In this document: piece by piece, positions 16,257 through 24,323 of the stretch
Numbering within the stretch: position 1 is the stretch's first letter
How the letters are laid out: every line of letters starts with the position of its first letter
The notes under the pieces: generated by a model
Database searches by the model: none
The model's input: only the letters and a program-made list of their open reading frames with translations
Told to the model about the DNA's origin: nothing
Position numbers and translations under genes: made by a program
NCBI RefSeq assembly: GCF_000215955.2
Contig: NZ_AFNV02000006.1
Coordinates: 1 to 64,000, forward strand
Direction: 5' to 3'
DNA: 64,000 bases
From: Salinisphaera shabanensis E1L3A
Lineage (GTDB): Bacteria > Pseudomonadota > Gammaproteobacteria > Nevskiales > Salinisphaeraceae

Positions 16257-17188
16257 GGTTCTGTCCTGCTCGGCGCTGCGCGCGTCACGTCAATCGCGGT
16301 TGCGTCGGATTCGTCAAGACAAATCGCCTCGACTTGCAGGGTGGCGAAAAAGAAACCGTATTCTTCCTTGAGCATGCCGTGGGCGGCCTTCAATACGGCC
16401 TGTGGATCGGCGCCCTCGGCGACTCGCAAATGCCCGGAGAATACATAGCGCCCGCTCGTGAGCGCCCAGGCATGCACATGATGGGCATTGGCAACGCCCT
16501 CGAGTGTCTCCAGGGCCTCGATCACCTCGCTTAGGCTGATATCGGCGGGCGTGCCCTCCATCAACAGATGCGCGGCGTCGCGCAGAATGCCCCAGCTCGC
16601 CCAGAGCAGCACAAAGCCGAACGCGATGCCGAGCAGCGGGTCGATCAGCAGGAAGCCCGTGTATCGAATTACCAGGGCGGTGACGATGATCAGGATGCTG
16701 CCCACGAAGGTCTGGATGATATGCCACAGCGCGCCGCGAACGTTGAGATCGGTGCGGCTTTGCTTCCAGATCAGACCCAGCGAGACGAATTCGGTGAACA
16801 AGCCGCCGGCGGCCGCCCACAGCATGGGCGCGGTCGGCAGATCGACCGGTGCGGCCAGGCGCATCGCGCCCATGACGATCACGATCAGCGCCATGCCGAG
16901 CAGAAAGCCGCCATTGACCAGCGCGCCGATAATCTCGGCCCGGTACCAACCGAAGCTGCGATCTTCATCGGCCGGACGATGCGCCAGCCGCGCGGCGACG
17001 ATGGCTACCAACACACCGCCCACGGCCGAGAAGGTATGGAAGGCATCCGAAATTACCGCGATCGAACCGGTCCACAACCCGATTCCCAACTCGATAAAGA
17101 AATAGATGCCCGTCAGCCAGGCCGAGATTGCCATGCCGGGTCCGCTGGACGGCATGTGACCTGCGTGGCCGCTATGACTCTGCTTCAT
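16253..17188 (-). CDS. Cation diffusion facilitator with altered metal site
   Basis: A 311-residue CDF protein with six helices and a cytoplasmic C-terminal domain (about residues 205-300, NAHHVHAWAL). The N-terminus has several histidines. The transport site should be HxxxD in helix 2 and HxxxD in helix 5; here it reads H51-TFS-A55 and H156-IIQ-T160, so both aspartates are missing while both histidines stay. Metal selectivity or function may therefore differ from Zn/Cd exporters. The start is coupled (ATGA) to a truncated DUF5676 frame upstream and the stop to the DMT gene downstream. Confidence 0.85.
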   Translation of the reverse strand: MKQSHSGHAGHMPSSGPGMAISAWLTGIYFFIELGIGLWTGSIAVISDAFHTFSAVGGVLVAIVAARLAHRPADEDRSFGWYRAEIIGALVNGGFLLGMALIVIVMGAMRLAAPVDLPTAPMLWAAAGGLFTEFVSLGLIWKQSRTDLNVRGALWHIIQTFVGSILIIVTALVIRYTGFLLIDPLLGIAFGFVLLWASWGILRDAAHLLMEGTPADISLSEVIEALETLEGVANAHHVHAWALTSGRYVFSGHLRVAEGADPQAVLKAAHGMLKEEYGFFFATLQVEAICLDESDATAIDVTRAAPSRTEP

Positions 17189-17277
17189 GGATTATCTCCT
17201 GTGCTCAATAGCAGCGACAAGCTGTGGCCCAGCGGGCCGATGCGTAAAGAACTGGTATTTGTATTCAAGTCAGCCAT
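17185..17277 (-). pseudogene. Truncated DUF5676 reading frame coupled to the CDF gene
   Basis: A 30-codon frame starting MADLNTNTSSLRIGPLGHSL matches the N-terminus of the DUF5676 protein at 9901-10182 and then breaks off into STGDNP and a stop. Its TGA overlaps the CDF ATG as ATGA. It is probably a deletion remnant that now serves as a translational leader for the CDF gene. Confidence 0.7.
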
Positions 17278-17374
17278 GCTTGTATTCCTTCTTTTCAATA
17301 GTGCCCAAGGCGTCAAATGAGCGGTTGGTTTGCATACTCGTCAACGCCACGTGCGGCCAAGACGGCTGCGTGCG

Positions 17375-18043
17375 TCACGTTGAATCGTCGTTGCTGCGAT
17401 CCCGCGAGGCGGACGCGAGCCGGCGCCACTGGCCCCAGCGCGGGATGAACATCGGCACGCGGCGTTGATAATCGCGATAGGCGTCGCCGAATTGGGCGAG
17501 GACCTGCTTTTCCTCACGCCAGGCTAGCCAGGTGTAGACGAGTACGACCACCGGAAACAGGCCGACCGAGAACAGCGTGGGCCAGTGCACCACGCCTTCG
17601 CCAAACAAGGCGATGAACAGCCCGGTGTACTGGGGGTGTCGCACGAACGCGTACAGTCCGTCGGTTACCAGCTGGTCTTGCCCCCGCGCCTTATGGACCT
17701 GGCGCCAACCCTGGATAAACAGGCCGATGCCGATAAAGGCGAGCGCGTAGCCAAGCAACATCGAGATCAACATGCCGGTTTCGCCCACCCCGACCAGGGT
17801 CGACCAGAGGCTGGCGCTGGCATAGTCGCTGTCCAGGCCGAAGAAGCGCACCAGCAAATAGACCGTGAGCGGAAAGCCGTACATCTCCGCGTACAGTGCA
17901 ATGATGAATGCCTGTACTACGCCGGCGCCGGCCCATTCGCGCCAGTTCTGCGGTGCGAAATAGCGATAGAAGAACCAGGAGATCAGCACGATAACGATCA
18001 GTGCGATACCCCAGGCGCCCGCGTGGTTGAATGATTCATTCAT
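17375..18043 (-). CDS. Isoprenylcysteine carboxyl methyltransferase-like membrane protein
   Basis: A 222-residue membrane protein of the ICMT/PEMT family with about five helices. The SAM/substrate motif GLYAFVRHPQYTGLFIALFG (residues about 137-156) is the family hallmark, followed by EEKQVLAQFGDAYRDYQRRV near the end. Bacterial members methylate unknown lipids or small molecules; some occur in metal-resistance islands. The ATG at 18043 follows AGGAGG; an ATG 117 bp upstream lacks such a site. A decayed 3' copy is at 7935-8147. Confidence 0.85.
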   Translation of the reverse strand: MNESFNHAGAWGIALIVIVLISWFFYRYFAPQNWREWAGAGVVQAFIIALYAEMYGFPLTVYLLVRFFGLDSDYASASLWSTLVGVGETGMLISMLLGYALAFIGIGLFIQGWRQVHKARGQDQLVTDGLYAFVRHPQYTGLFIALFGEGVVHWPTLFSVGLFPVVVLVYTWLAWREEKQVLAQFGDAYRDYQRRVPMFIPRWGQWRRLASASRDRSNDDST

Positions 18044-18186
18044 GACTCGGCCTCCTGTAAGGCGATGCAGTCGAAAGGCCCATCGCCGGAGCCCGGTTGC
18101 CGGCGGAGCGGATAAAAATCTGTTCTGGAGGGCGCGAAGCGCCAGCGCCGGGCGAGTCAATTAAGATGCCGGCTTGGGCCCCATAG

Positions 18187-18402
18187 CTAGTACGCATGTG
18201 ATTCATCCTGCTTGGGAGGGCACTTCACGCTGGCGTAGCTGCAGAACACGCAGCAATCACCCGACCTGGGTTTGAGCAAGGTTTTACAGCTGACACACTC
18301 GTAAAAATACAAACAGGAATCGGTGGGCATGGTTTCCGTGCGCTGATGCCCGCAGATGGGGCAGGTAATGGTGGACTGACGCTGTATGGACTGCTCGGGC
18401 AT
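18187..18402 (-). CDS. GDCCVxC-domain cysteine-rich protein (copy 1)
   Basis: A 71-residue protein with two zinc-ribbon-like CxxC pairs (C14/C17 and C36/C39) and the family motif SGDCCVFCSY (C50, C51, C54), then C61. The GDCCVxC family is found near mercury and copper genes and probably binds metal or acts in thiol chemistry; no reaction is known. The relative at 51454-51666 is in an operon with a P1B ATPase and a CcdA-like protein. Confidence 0.85.
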   Translation of the reverse strand: MPEQSIQRQSTITCPICGHQRTETMPTDSCLYFYECVSCKTLLKPRSGDCCVFCSYASVKCPPKQDESHAY

Positions 18403-18534
18403 ATTTCTCGCCGTGGCTGAAAGAACAAGATTGACAACGGAGTTTCATAGACCGGTGCTCCTGCTGACAGTGGTAGTTTGCTGACGAGCTAACGCGCGCC
18501 AATAGGATCCGTCGGGCCTTGGCATCCGGGCGGC

Positions 18535-18733
18535 CTATGACGGCCCGACCCCGTGTTGCCGATGCGGCCGGATGTAGCGCGCTGGCTCGACCTCGAACGC
18601 CTCCCGGCAGGCGCCGGAGCAGAAGTAGTAGGTCTTGCCGCGGAAGATGAATTCATCAGCGGCCGTGGTGTAGCTGACCTCCATGCCGCAGACCGGGTCT
18701 TGATGCGTAGGTACGGGTTTTTTGTCGCTTCAT
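18535..18733 (-). pseudogene. Frameshifted third YHS gene
   Basis: A start after AGGAGG reads MKRQKTRTYAS and then leaves the YHS frame; from about codon 12 a second frame reads QDPVCGMEVSYTTAADEF through YYFCSGACREAFEVEP and stops at 18535. The length is 199 nt against 198 in the intact paralogues, so one base has been gained, most simply in the A-run CAAAAAACCC. The rest of the domain is perfect, so this is recent decay or a sequencing error. Confidence 0.75.
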
Positions 18734-18794
18734 ATCGCCTCCTGATATAGGGATGGTTGGCTGGGTGAATAACGGGTATGGCCACTGTTGAGGT

Positions 18795-18864
18795 GGATTG
18801 CATCGCAACACTCGGTGGTCGAAGGAGGGGGCTTCCCCGGACACCGGGGCGTGCGATGCAATCC
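18795..18864. terminator. Long nested hairpin between YHS3 and the Met-rich gene
   Basis: Outer arms GGATTGCATCGCA (18795-18807) and TGCGATGCAATCC (18852-18864) are a perfect 13-bp inverted repeat. Inside is a second stem CCCCGG/CCGGGG (18835-18849). It begins 8 bp after the stop of the Met-rich gene on the minus strand. There is no U-run, so it may be a processing or stability element rather than a simple terminator. Confidence 0.55.
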
Positions 18865-18871
18865 ATGACGG

Positions 18872-19288
18872 TTAGTCCTGCGTCGGCTCTTGCTGGGCCT
18901 GCATCTGCTCCATCATCTGGCCCATCATTTCCTGCATCATGTCCATGCGCTTGTGCATCATCTGCTGGCGCTGTTCGATGGTCATGTTCTCGCCCATGCC
19001 GTTGGCGCCCATCATGCTGTGCATGCCGCCCATGGCCTTGTGCATCTGCTGCATGTGCTCTTGCATCAGGCGCTGACGTTCTTCCGAATCCTGGGTTTCG
19101 TGAATTTCCTGCATCGTCTGATGCATCTTCTGCATGCGCTCGTGCATGGCCCCTTTGTCCATGTCACCCATGCTTTGACCCATCTTCGAGCCCGTGGCCT
19201 GCTCGGCGTCGTGATGCCCCTGCTCAGCATAGGCCATGGGTAAGGCCAATGCAAATGTCAGGGTCGTTGCGGTTACAAGTTTTTTCAT
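18872..19288 (-). CDS. Met/His-rich periplasmic protein
   Basis: A 138-residue protein with a signal peptide (residues 1-21, PMAYA) and a mature part that is about one fifth methionine, with many M-x2-M and HxxM pairs and heptad-like helices (QEHMQQMHKAMGGMHSMM). Methionine clusters bind Cu(I) or Ag(I) in the periplasm, so a copper-buffering role is likely. The chosen ATG at 19288 begins the signal peptide; the longer frame to 19360 has no such signal. It lies downstream of the CueR-like gene in the same direction. Confidence 0.8.
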   Translation of the reverse strand: MKKLVTATTLTFALALPMAYAEQGHHDAEQATGSKMGQSMGDMDKGAMHERMQKMHQTMQEIHETQDSEERQRLMQEHMQQMHKAMGGMHSMMGANGMGENMTIEQRQQMMHKRMDMMQEMMGQMMEQMQAQQEPTQD

Positions 19289-19420
19289 TACGTATTTCCT
19301 TGTCGTCATATTGGTAAGACCAAGTGGCGGCTGGGTTGCCGGCCCGCCACATACCGGCATTGCGCGGCGCTAGGCACAACGGAACATTTCGTCAAGCGAC
19401 CGACCCGAGCCTGGGTCCCT

Positions 19421-19876
19421 TCAAAGGCCGTTGCCGTCACGGCATACGTCCGTGTCGCGCTGGGTATGCTGTTTTGGCTCGTGGTTGAGGGTTTCGATAA
19501 TGGGGCAGCCGGTGACCGGTCCGCGGCCTGAGCAACGGCGGTTGACGTCGTGCAACGTGACGCGCATGCGCTCGAGATCCGCCAGGCGGGTTTCGATTTC
19601 GTCCAGCTTGTCCTCGGCGATCGCCTTGATGTCGGCGCGCTCGCCGCCCGCCTGCAGCCGCAGTAGTGCCATGATCTCTTTCAGCGTGAATCCCAGCCGC
19701 TTGGCACGCCGGATGAAGCGCAGCCGCTGTTCTGCGTCGCGCGGGTAACGGCGATACCCGCTGTTCGCACGCGGCGGCTCGGGCATCAATCCGCGCCGCT
19801 CGTAATAGCGAATGGTTTCTACCCGGGTGTCTGCGGCGTTGGCAAGCTGTCCTATGGAATAGGTCATGTTTGTCAT
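19421..19876 (-). CDS. MerR-family regulator, CueR-like
   Basis: A 151-residue protein with an N-terminal winged helix (YSIGQLANAADTRVETIRYY), a dimerisation helix, and a metal loop C115-x8-C124 (RCSGRGPVTGCPII). It lacks the third cysteine near position 80 that MerR, ZntR and PbrR use, so monovalent Cu/Ag/Au sensing is likely. The translation start may be the Met at 19867. A promoter with a 19-bp spacer (19895-19925) lies directly upstream, so it probably autoregulates. It sits next to copAB. Confidence 0.85.
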   Translation of the reverse strand: MTNMTYSIGQLANAADTRVETIRYYERRGLMPEPPRANSGYRRYPRDAEQRLRFIRRAKRLGFTLKEIMALLRLQAGGERADIKAIAEDKLDEIETRLADLERMRVTLHDVNRRCSGRGPVTGCPIIETLNHEPKQHTQRDTDVCRDGNGL

Positions 19877-19894
19877 CCCTTGTCGTTTAGCCCA

Positions 19895-19925
19895 CTCTAA
19901 AGGCGGTAGTTAGGTACGGAGTCAA
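19895..19925 (-). promoter_or_regulatory. MerR-type promoter of the CueR-like gene
   Basis: Read leftward: TTGACT, a 19-bp spacer beginning CCGTAC, then TTAGAG. The long spacer is the signature of MerR-family activation. The half site ACTCCGTAC recurs at 30090, 42666 and 45603. Confidence 0.65.
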
Positions 19926-20001
19926 CAGGGGCGATGGGTGATTTTGTCGATCACGAGTGCGCAACCCGATTCGGATCGGCGCGCCCAACAGAATCGTCAC
20001 G

Positions 20002-20035
20002 CAGGCCGGTATCGCCTCCGCGCGATACCGGCCTG
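20002..20035 (-). terminator. Hairpin after copB
   Basis: A 14-bp perfect stem (CAGGCCGGTATCGC / GCGATACCGGCCTG) with a 6-nt loop begins 22 bp beyond the copB stop. No clear T-run follows, but position and strength suit transcription termination. Confidence 0.6.
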
Positions 20036-20056
20036 GGATCTAGCGTTAATGACGTC

Positions 20057-20867
20057 TCAGTACCAGGCACGCAGCCCGATCACGAAAGCAGTCGACGAGG
20101 TCGGCTCGCCCTCGGCCCGTGCCATATCCTTGGTGTCACCGTAGGTCTGCTCCCAGCGCACGCCGATATAGGGCGCGAACTCGCGCCGAATTTCATAGCG
20201 CAGCCGCACACCCATTTCCGTATTGTTCAGCCCGCTGCCGATACCGTATTCGGGCACGTCCTGGGCGGCGGCGTTAAACTCGAGGCGCGGCTGCAGGATC
20301 AGCCGTTGGGTGAGCAGCAACTCGTACTCGAATTCGCCCCGGAAACTCACGTCGCCGTCTTCGCTGACGAACAGTGCGGTATCGGACTCGAACCAGTATG
20401 GGGCCAGGCCCTGCAGGCCGAGCACAGCAAAGCCACGGTCCGGGTTCGGATTGACGTCGTAGCGCAGACCGGCCTGAACGTTCCAGAACGGGGTGACGGT
20501 GCGGCTATAGAGCGCCTGGAACTCGGTGTCTTCCGGCGAACCGCCGTGGATCGGGCCTTCACCCTCGCTTTTGAGCCAGAGCTTGTTCCAGTCGCCGCCG
20601 AACCAGGCCCTGGGTGTCCCAGAGATAGTTGTCGGTACCGTCGGTGGCGCCGTATTCGAGCCGGTCGATGAGCAGCATTTTGTGAATCTGCTGGTCTGGC
20701 ACCGGTTTGTTCCAATCCAGCGGCGCACCGCTGGCCGGATCGATCGGGCCGTCGGGTACGATCGAATCGAGCTCGGCCTTGCCCTCGGGCGCTGCATGAA
20801 TCGGCAGGGCGGCGCCGAAAAGCAGCGTCGCGGCCCCCACGGCCGTTGTTATCGCCTGTTTAAACAT
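20057..20867 (-). pseudogene. copB: Copper resistance outer-membrane protein CopB, frameshifted
   Basis: The start at 20867 gives a signal peptide and reads to NYLWDTQ, then one extra G (near 20606-20611, AGGGCC where AGGCC is expected) throws the frame. The other frame continues with AWFGGDWNKLWLKSEGEG and the beta-barrel to the conserved end RAWY at 20057. CopB is an outer-membrane protein that binds copper together with periplasmic CopA. The total is 811 nt, one more than a multiple of three (269 residues if repaired). The Met-rich N-terminal extension of many CopB proteins is absent. Its start overlaps the copA stop by 8 bp. Loss of function or a sequencing error are both possible. Confidence 0.85.
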
Positions 20868-22800
20868 TCTCGTCTCCCGATTGATCGCTCACGCGCACGA
20901 CGCGAAACATGCCCATTTCCATGTGATAAAGCAGATGGCAGTGAAAGGCCCAGCGGCCCGGCTCGTCGGCGGTGATCAACAGCGACGCGCGCGAACCCGG
21001 CAGCACGTTGAGGGTGTGCTTGAACGGCAGGTGATCGCCCTGGCCGTTCTCCAGCTCCATGAACATGCCGTGCAGATGGATCGGGTGCTCCATCATCGTG
21101 TCGTTGACCAGCACCAGCCGGATGCGCTCGCCGTAGGGGAACTCGATAGGCGTGGAATTACCGTACTTCACGCCGTCGAACGACCACATATAGCGGTCCA
21201 TATTGCCGGTCAGGTGGACCTCGACGGTTTTCGAGGGCTCGCGCCGGTCCTGCATGGCCGTGACGTTGCGCAACTGGTTATAGGTGAGCACGCGATGGTT
21301 GACGTCTTCGAGACCGGTACCGCGCTCGGCCAGGCGATCACGCTGGGCGTTGGCCACGTTGATATTGCCGGCGCCGTGCATATCTGGGCCGTGTTTGGCG
21401 ATAACCGGGCCGTGTTTCTCCATCATAGCGCCGGTGCCCATGGTGCCGGCGTTCGGCCCCGTGCCATGGGCCATCTTTTTCATATCGTGACCCATGCCGG
21501 CCATGCCGGAATCCTTTTTGGGCGTGCCCATCTCTTGCATCGAGCCGTGATCCATGGACATCTTGTCGTGGCCCATCTTCATCTGACCCGGTTCGTGCGA
21601 CATCGTCATGTCGCCCATGTCCATATCGGACATATCCATGCCCATATCGATCATGGTGCGCTGGGGCTGCTCGCGCAGAGCGGGCACCGGCGCGACCATG
21701 CCCATACGCGGCGCCAGCGTGCCGCGGGCATAGCCGCTGCGATCCATACTTTCGGCCATGATCGTATAGGCCTGCTCGGCTTTCGGTTCAACGATCACGT
21801 CGTAGGTTTCCGCCACGCCGATCTGGAACTCGTCGGTCTCGACCGGCTGAACTTCCTTGCCGTCGGCCGCCACGACGGTCATCGCGAGACCGGGGATACG
21901 GACATTGAAATAGGTCATCGCCGAGGCGTTGATCACCCGCAGGCGGACCCGCTCGCCGGGCGTGAACAACCCGGTCCAGTTGGCTTCGGGGTGCACGCCG
22001 TTCATCAGATAGCTGTAGGTGTAGCCGGTCACGTCCGCGATATCGCGCGGGCTCATGCGCATATCGCCCCAGGCCAGGCGATCCTTGAGTGTGGCCGCGA
22101 CACCGGACTTGCGAAAATCCTCGGCGAGATCACCGAGCGTGCGCTCGCTGAAGTTGTAGTAGTCGCTGACTGCCTTGAGCTTGGCGATCACGCGATGCGG
22201 ATCCTCGAACGTCCAGTCGTTGAGCATGAGCACGTATTCGCGGTCGGCGTTTATGCCGTCGTCGCCCGCGGGATGGATGACGATCGGGCCGGTCTGGCCG
22301 ATCTGTTCCTGGATGCCGGTATGGCTGTGGTACCAGTAGGTGCCGGCCTGGCGAACCGGAAACTCGACGTCGAAGGTGGCGCCCGGGTCGATGCCGGGAA
22401 AAGTTACGCCCGGTACGCCGTCGAACTGGAAGGGCAGCAGGATGCCGTGCCAGTGGATCGAGGTGGACTCGTCGAGATGGTTGTGCACGCGCAGATGCGC
22501 GTTGCGACCTTCCCAGAGTTCGACGATCGGGCCGGGCGTGGTGTGGTTCAGCGTAATGGCCGACGCGCGACCGCCGGCGATATCGATCATCTCGCGGCGG
22601 ACATGGACGTCCATCACCACATCGCGTGCGGCGCCGCCCGGGACCTGAGCGGCGGCGGTGTCGAGGTATCTTGCCGCGCCAGCGGCCAGGCCGTTGCGGG
22701 CATAGGCTGGTAACAACGCATTGAAGCCGGCCAGCACGCCGGTCGCGCCCATGGCGCGCAACAGGCGACGCCGGTCGCTATCGTGTGTATGTCGAGTCAT
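20860..22800 (-). CDS. copA: Copper-resistance multicopper oxidase CopA (PcoA type)
   Basis: A 646-residue periplasmic oxidase exported by Tat (DRRRLLRAMGATG). Type 1/2/3 copper ligands are visible as HWHG, HSHTG, HPIHLHGM and HCHLLYHMEMGMF. Between domains 2 and 3 there is a long Met/Asp/His-rich insert (MGMDMSDMDMGDMTM, then several MGH and MDH repeats), which stores Cu(I). It oxidises Cu(I) to Cu(II) and sequesters copper. It forms an operon with copB, which follows immediately. Unrelated to the ATPase also called CopA. Confidence 0.95.
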   Translation of the reverse strand: MTRHTHDSDRRRLLRAMGATGVLAGFNALLPAYARNGLAAGAARYLDTAAAQVPGGAARDVVMDVHVRREMIDIAGGRASAITLNHTTPGPIVELWEGRNAHLRVHNHLDESTSIHWHGILLPFQFDGVPGVTFPGIDPGATFDVEFPVRQAGTYWYHSHTGIQEQIGQTGPIVIHPAGDDGINADREYVLMLNDWTFEDPHRVIAKLKAVSDYYNFSERTLGDLAEDFRKSGVAATLKDRLAWGDMRMSPRDIADVTGYTYSYLMNGVHPEANWTGLFTPGERVRLRVINASAMTYFNVRIPGLAMTVVAADGKEVQPVETDEFQIGVAETYDVIVEPKAEQAYTIMAESMDRSGYARGTLAPRMGMVAPVPALREQPQRTMIDMGMDMSDMDMGDMTMSHEPGQMKMGHDKMSMDHGSMQEMGTPKKDSGMAGMGHDMKKMAHGTGPNAGTMGTGAMMEKHGPVIAKHGPDMHGAGNINVANAQRDRLAERGTGLEDVNHRVLTYNQLRNVTAMQDRREPSKTVEVHLTGNMDRYMWSFDGVKYGNSTPIEFPYGERIRLVLVNDTMMEHPIHLHGMFMELENGQGDHLPFKHTLNVLPGSRASLLITADEPGRWAFHCHLLYHMEMGMFRVVRVSDQSGDENV

Positions 22801-22864
22801 TTAAATATCCTCGTTATTCAATTGGTTCGGATGACATGCGAGCCGTGTTTCGACGATTGCACGC

Positions 22865-23593
22865 CTAATGCGCGTGCCCATCGTCGTGACCCGCGGTTGA
22901 GTCGCCGCCGCTCTCTGGCCCCTTGGTGCCCTCATCGTGATGCTCCTCGTTCGAGCCGGCGCTGTGCGCGTCGTTATGGCCTTTACTCGAGCCGGTCGTC
23001 GCATCCACTTCGCGAGTTGCGTTTCCACCACCATGATCGGGTGCGCCGCCAATGGCGTGGTGTCCGACGCCGCTCGCTTCGGCCCGTGCCAGCATTTGGT
23101 CATAGTCGGCCGCTGACATTCCCGGCAATTTCTCGACGAACGCGGTCATAGCCCACATGTCTGCGTCGCTGTGTGACGAGCCCCACTCGGGCATGCCGGA
23201 CGCCTTGACGCCGTGCTTGATCACCCAGAAGATTTCGCTTGGGCTTTTCTCTTTGGCCGCGTGGGTGAGCTCGGGTGGTCTGGGATACATGCCGCGCGCC
23301 GCGACCGACTGTTGGCCGCCGGGCGGGGCATGACAATCGCTGCACATGGCGTCGAAGTTGGCAGCGCCTGCCAGTAACTGGTCTTCAGAGCCCAGCTTCG
23401 GGGCTTCGATGCCGGAGGCCTGTTGTTCAACCGAGCGATGGACCGTTTTCTGTAATGCCCAGCGCGTGATCGGCCAGTGGTCGCTGGTCGCCGCGACGTT
23501 ATAAACACCGGAATAAATGACTCCGGCGGCTGCGCCGCCTACGATGAGCAAGCTCACGAGTAGGGTCGCTATGACAATTTTCCAAGTTCGCAC
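22865..23593 (-). CDS. Membrane-anchored monohaem cytochrome c with His-rich tail
   Basis: A 242-residue protein beginning with GTG: an uncleaved N-terminal helix (residues 5-28), a class I cytochrome c domain with haem motif C84-S-D-C87-H88, and a distal methionine probably in SGMPEWG. After about residue 180 follows a 60-residue His/Asp/Gly/Ser tail (GHHAIGG, EEHHDEG, GHDDGHAH), likely metal-binding. It lies 64 bp upstream of copA in the same direction and may pass electrons from copper oxidation to the respiratory chain (inference). Confidence 0.85.
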   Translation of the reverse strand: MRTWKIVIATLLVSLLIVGGAAAGVIYSGVYNVAATSDHWPITRWALQKTVHRSVEQQASGIEAPKLGSEDQLLAGAANFDAMCSDCHAPPGGQQSVAARGMYPRPPELTHAAKEKSPSEIFWVIKHGVKASGMPEWGSSHSDADMWAMTAFVEKLPGMSAADYDQMLARAEASGVGHHAIGGAPDHGGGNATREVDATTGSSKGHNDAHSAGSNEEHHDEGTKGPESGGDSTAGHDDGHAH

Positions 23594-23758
23594 AATGCGT
23601 CTCCGTGGGAACGGTGACGCAGCACGGCGCTCTAGGACTTTGCTGAGATAACCGCCAAGTGGCGACTTTCAACAATCTCCTAGTGAAACGCTATGCAAAA
23701 GCTGCAACCACCGTTCTGATTGATGTTCGGCGCATGCGTGATGCACCAAAAGCTTCAA

Positions 23759-24124
23759 TTAGACGCGAATAGACGGCGGTCGATAGGGAGGGTGTTCGAA
23801 CCCGGGTGCGACCGAAACAGACGCACGGCTCACCAAGTGCGCCGCAGGGGGAAACAGCGCATCAGTTCGGAAGCTGGTGTCGACTGCACTCGAGGAGCAA
23901 TGGCCCATGAACGTGCAGCAGCACCGCTCATGGGATGGGGAGTCGCCATTACCCTGTACGTGCTTCGTCGCGTGCGAGTGCTCGCTGGCCGTCGCACCCG
24001 GGTTCGTAACAGCGGATGTTTCCGCGTTGGCGTGCTCGGAATCGTGCAGGCAAGATATTCCCGGGACGCCCGCTTGGGCGACCAAGGCTTGCAACAGCAA
24101 AATTAGAACCAAGAAGGCACGCAT
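23759..24124 (-). CDS. Small secreted His/Cys protein with C-terminal PPYRPP (copy 3)
   Basis: A 121-residue protein with a signal peptide (residues 1-18), a His/Ser stretch, a cluster ERCCCTFMGHCSSSAVD and the C-terminus FEHPPYRPP. It shares the GHCxxSA core and end with the proteins at 4239 and 54069, but has an extra Cys triplet and is not followed by a SHIHAGPH gene. It is upstream of cytochrome c, copA and copB in the same direction and may be the leader of that copper operon, as CopL is in Xanthomonas. Confidence 0.75.
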   Translation of the reverse strand: MRAFLVLILLLQALVAQAGVPGISCLHDSEHANAETSAVTNPGATASEHSHATKHVQGNGDSPSHERCCCTFMGHCSSSAVDTSFRTDALFPPAAHLVSRASVSVAPGFEHPPYRPPSIRV

Positions 24125-24173
24125 CAGTCGAACTATATCAGGATAGGCAAGGCTAGCAATGGCCGTCGGCTAA

Positions 24174-24193
24174 TTTTTTGCTCGAGCAAAAAA
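24174..24193. terminator. Bidirectional terminator-like palindrome
   Basis: A perfect 20-bp palindrome made of TTTTTTGCTC and GAGCAAAAAA between the DsbD-domain gene and the PPYRPP gene. The A- and T-runs on each side suit rho-independent termination in either direction. Confidence 0.6.
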
Positions 24194-24323
24194 CAGTTTT
24201 TGTAAATAATCGAGGTTGGCGGGTTCTAAGGCGCGAGGCGCATGCATGCGAGGTCGGACATGTTCTGGGCTCTGCTTACATTAGCGATCGAAGACCTTAG
24301 AGCTTTTGAAGCTTATAGGCAGC

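Noticed and set aside
20881-22713. A 610-codon plus-strand frame opposite the CopA oxidase
   Set aside because: Antisense shadow; composition (His/Val/Gly) mirrors the coding strand.
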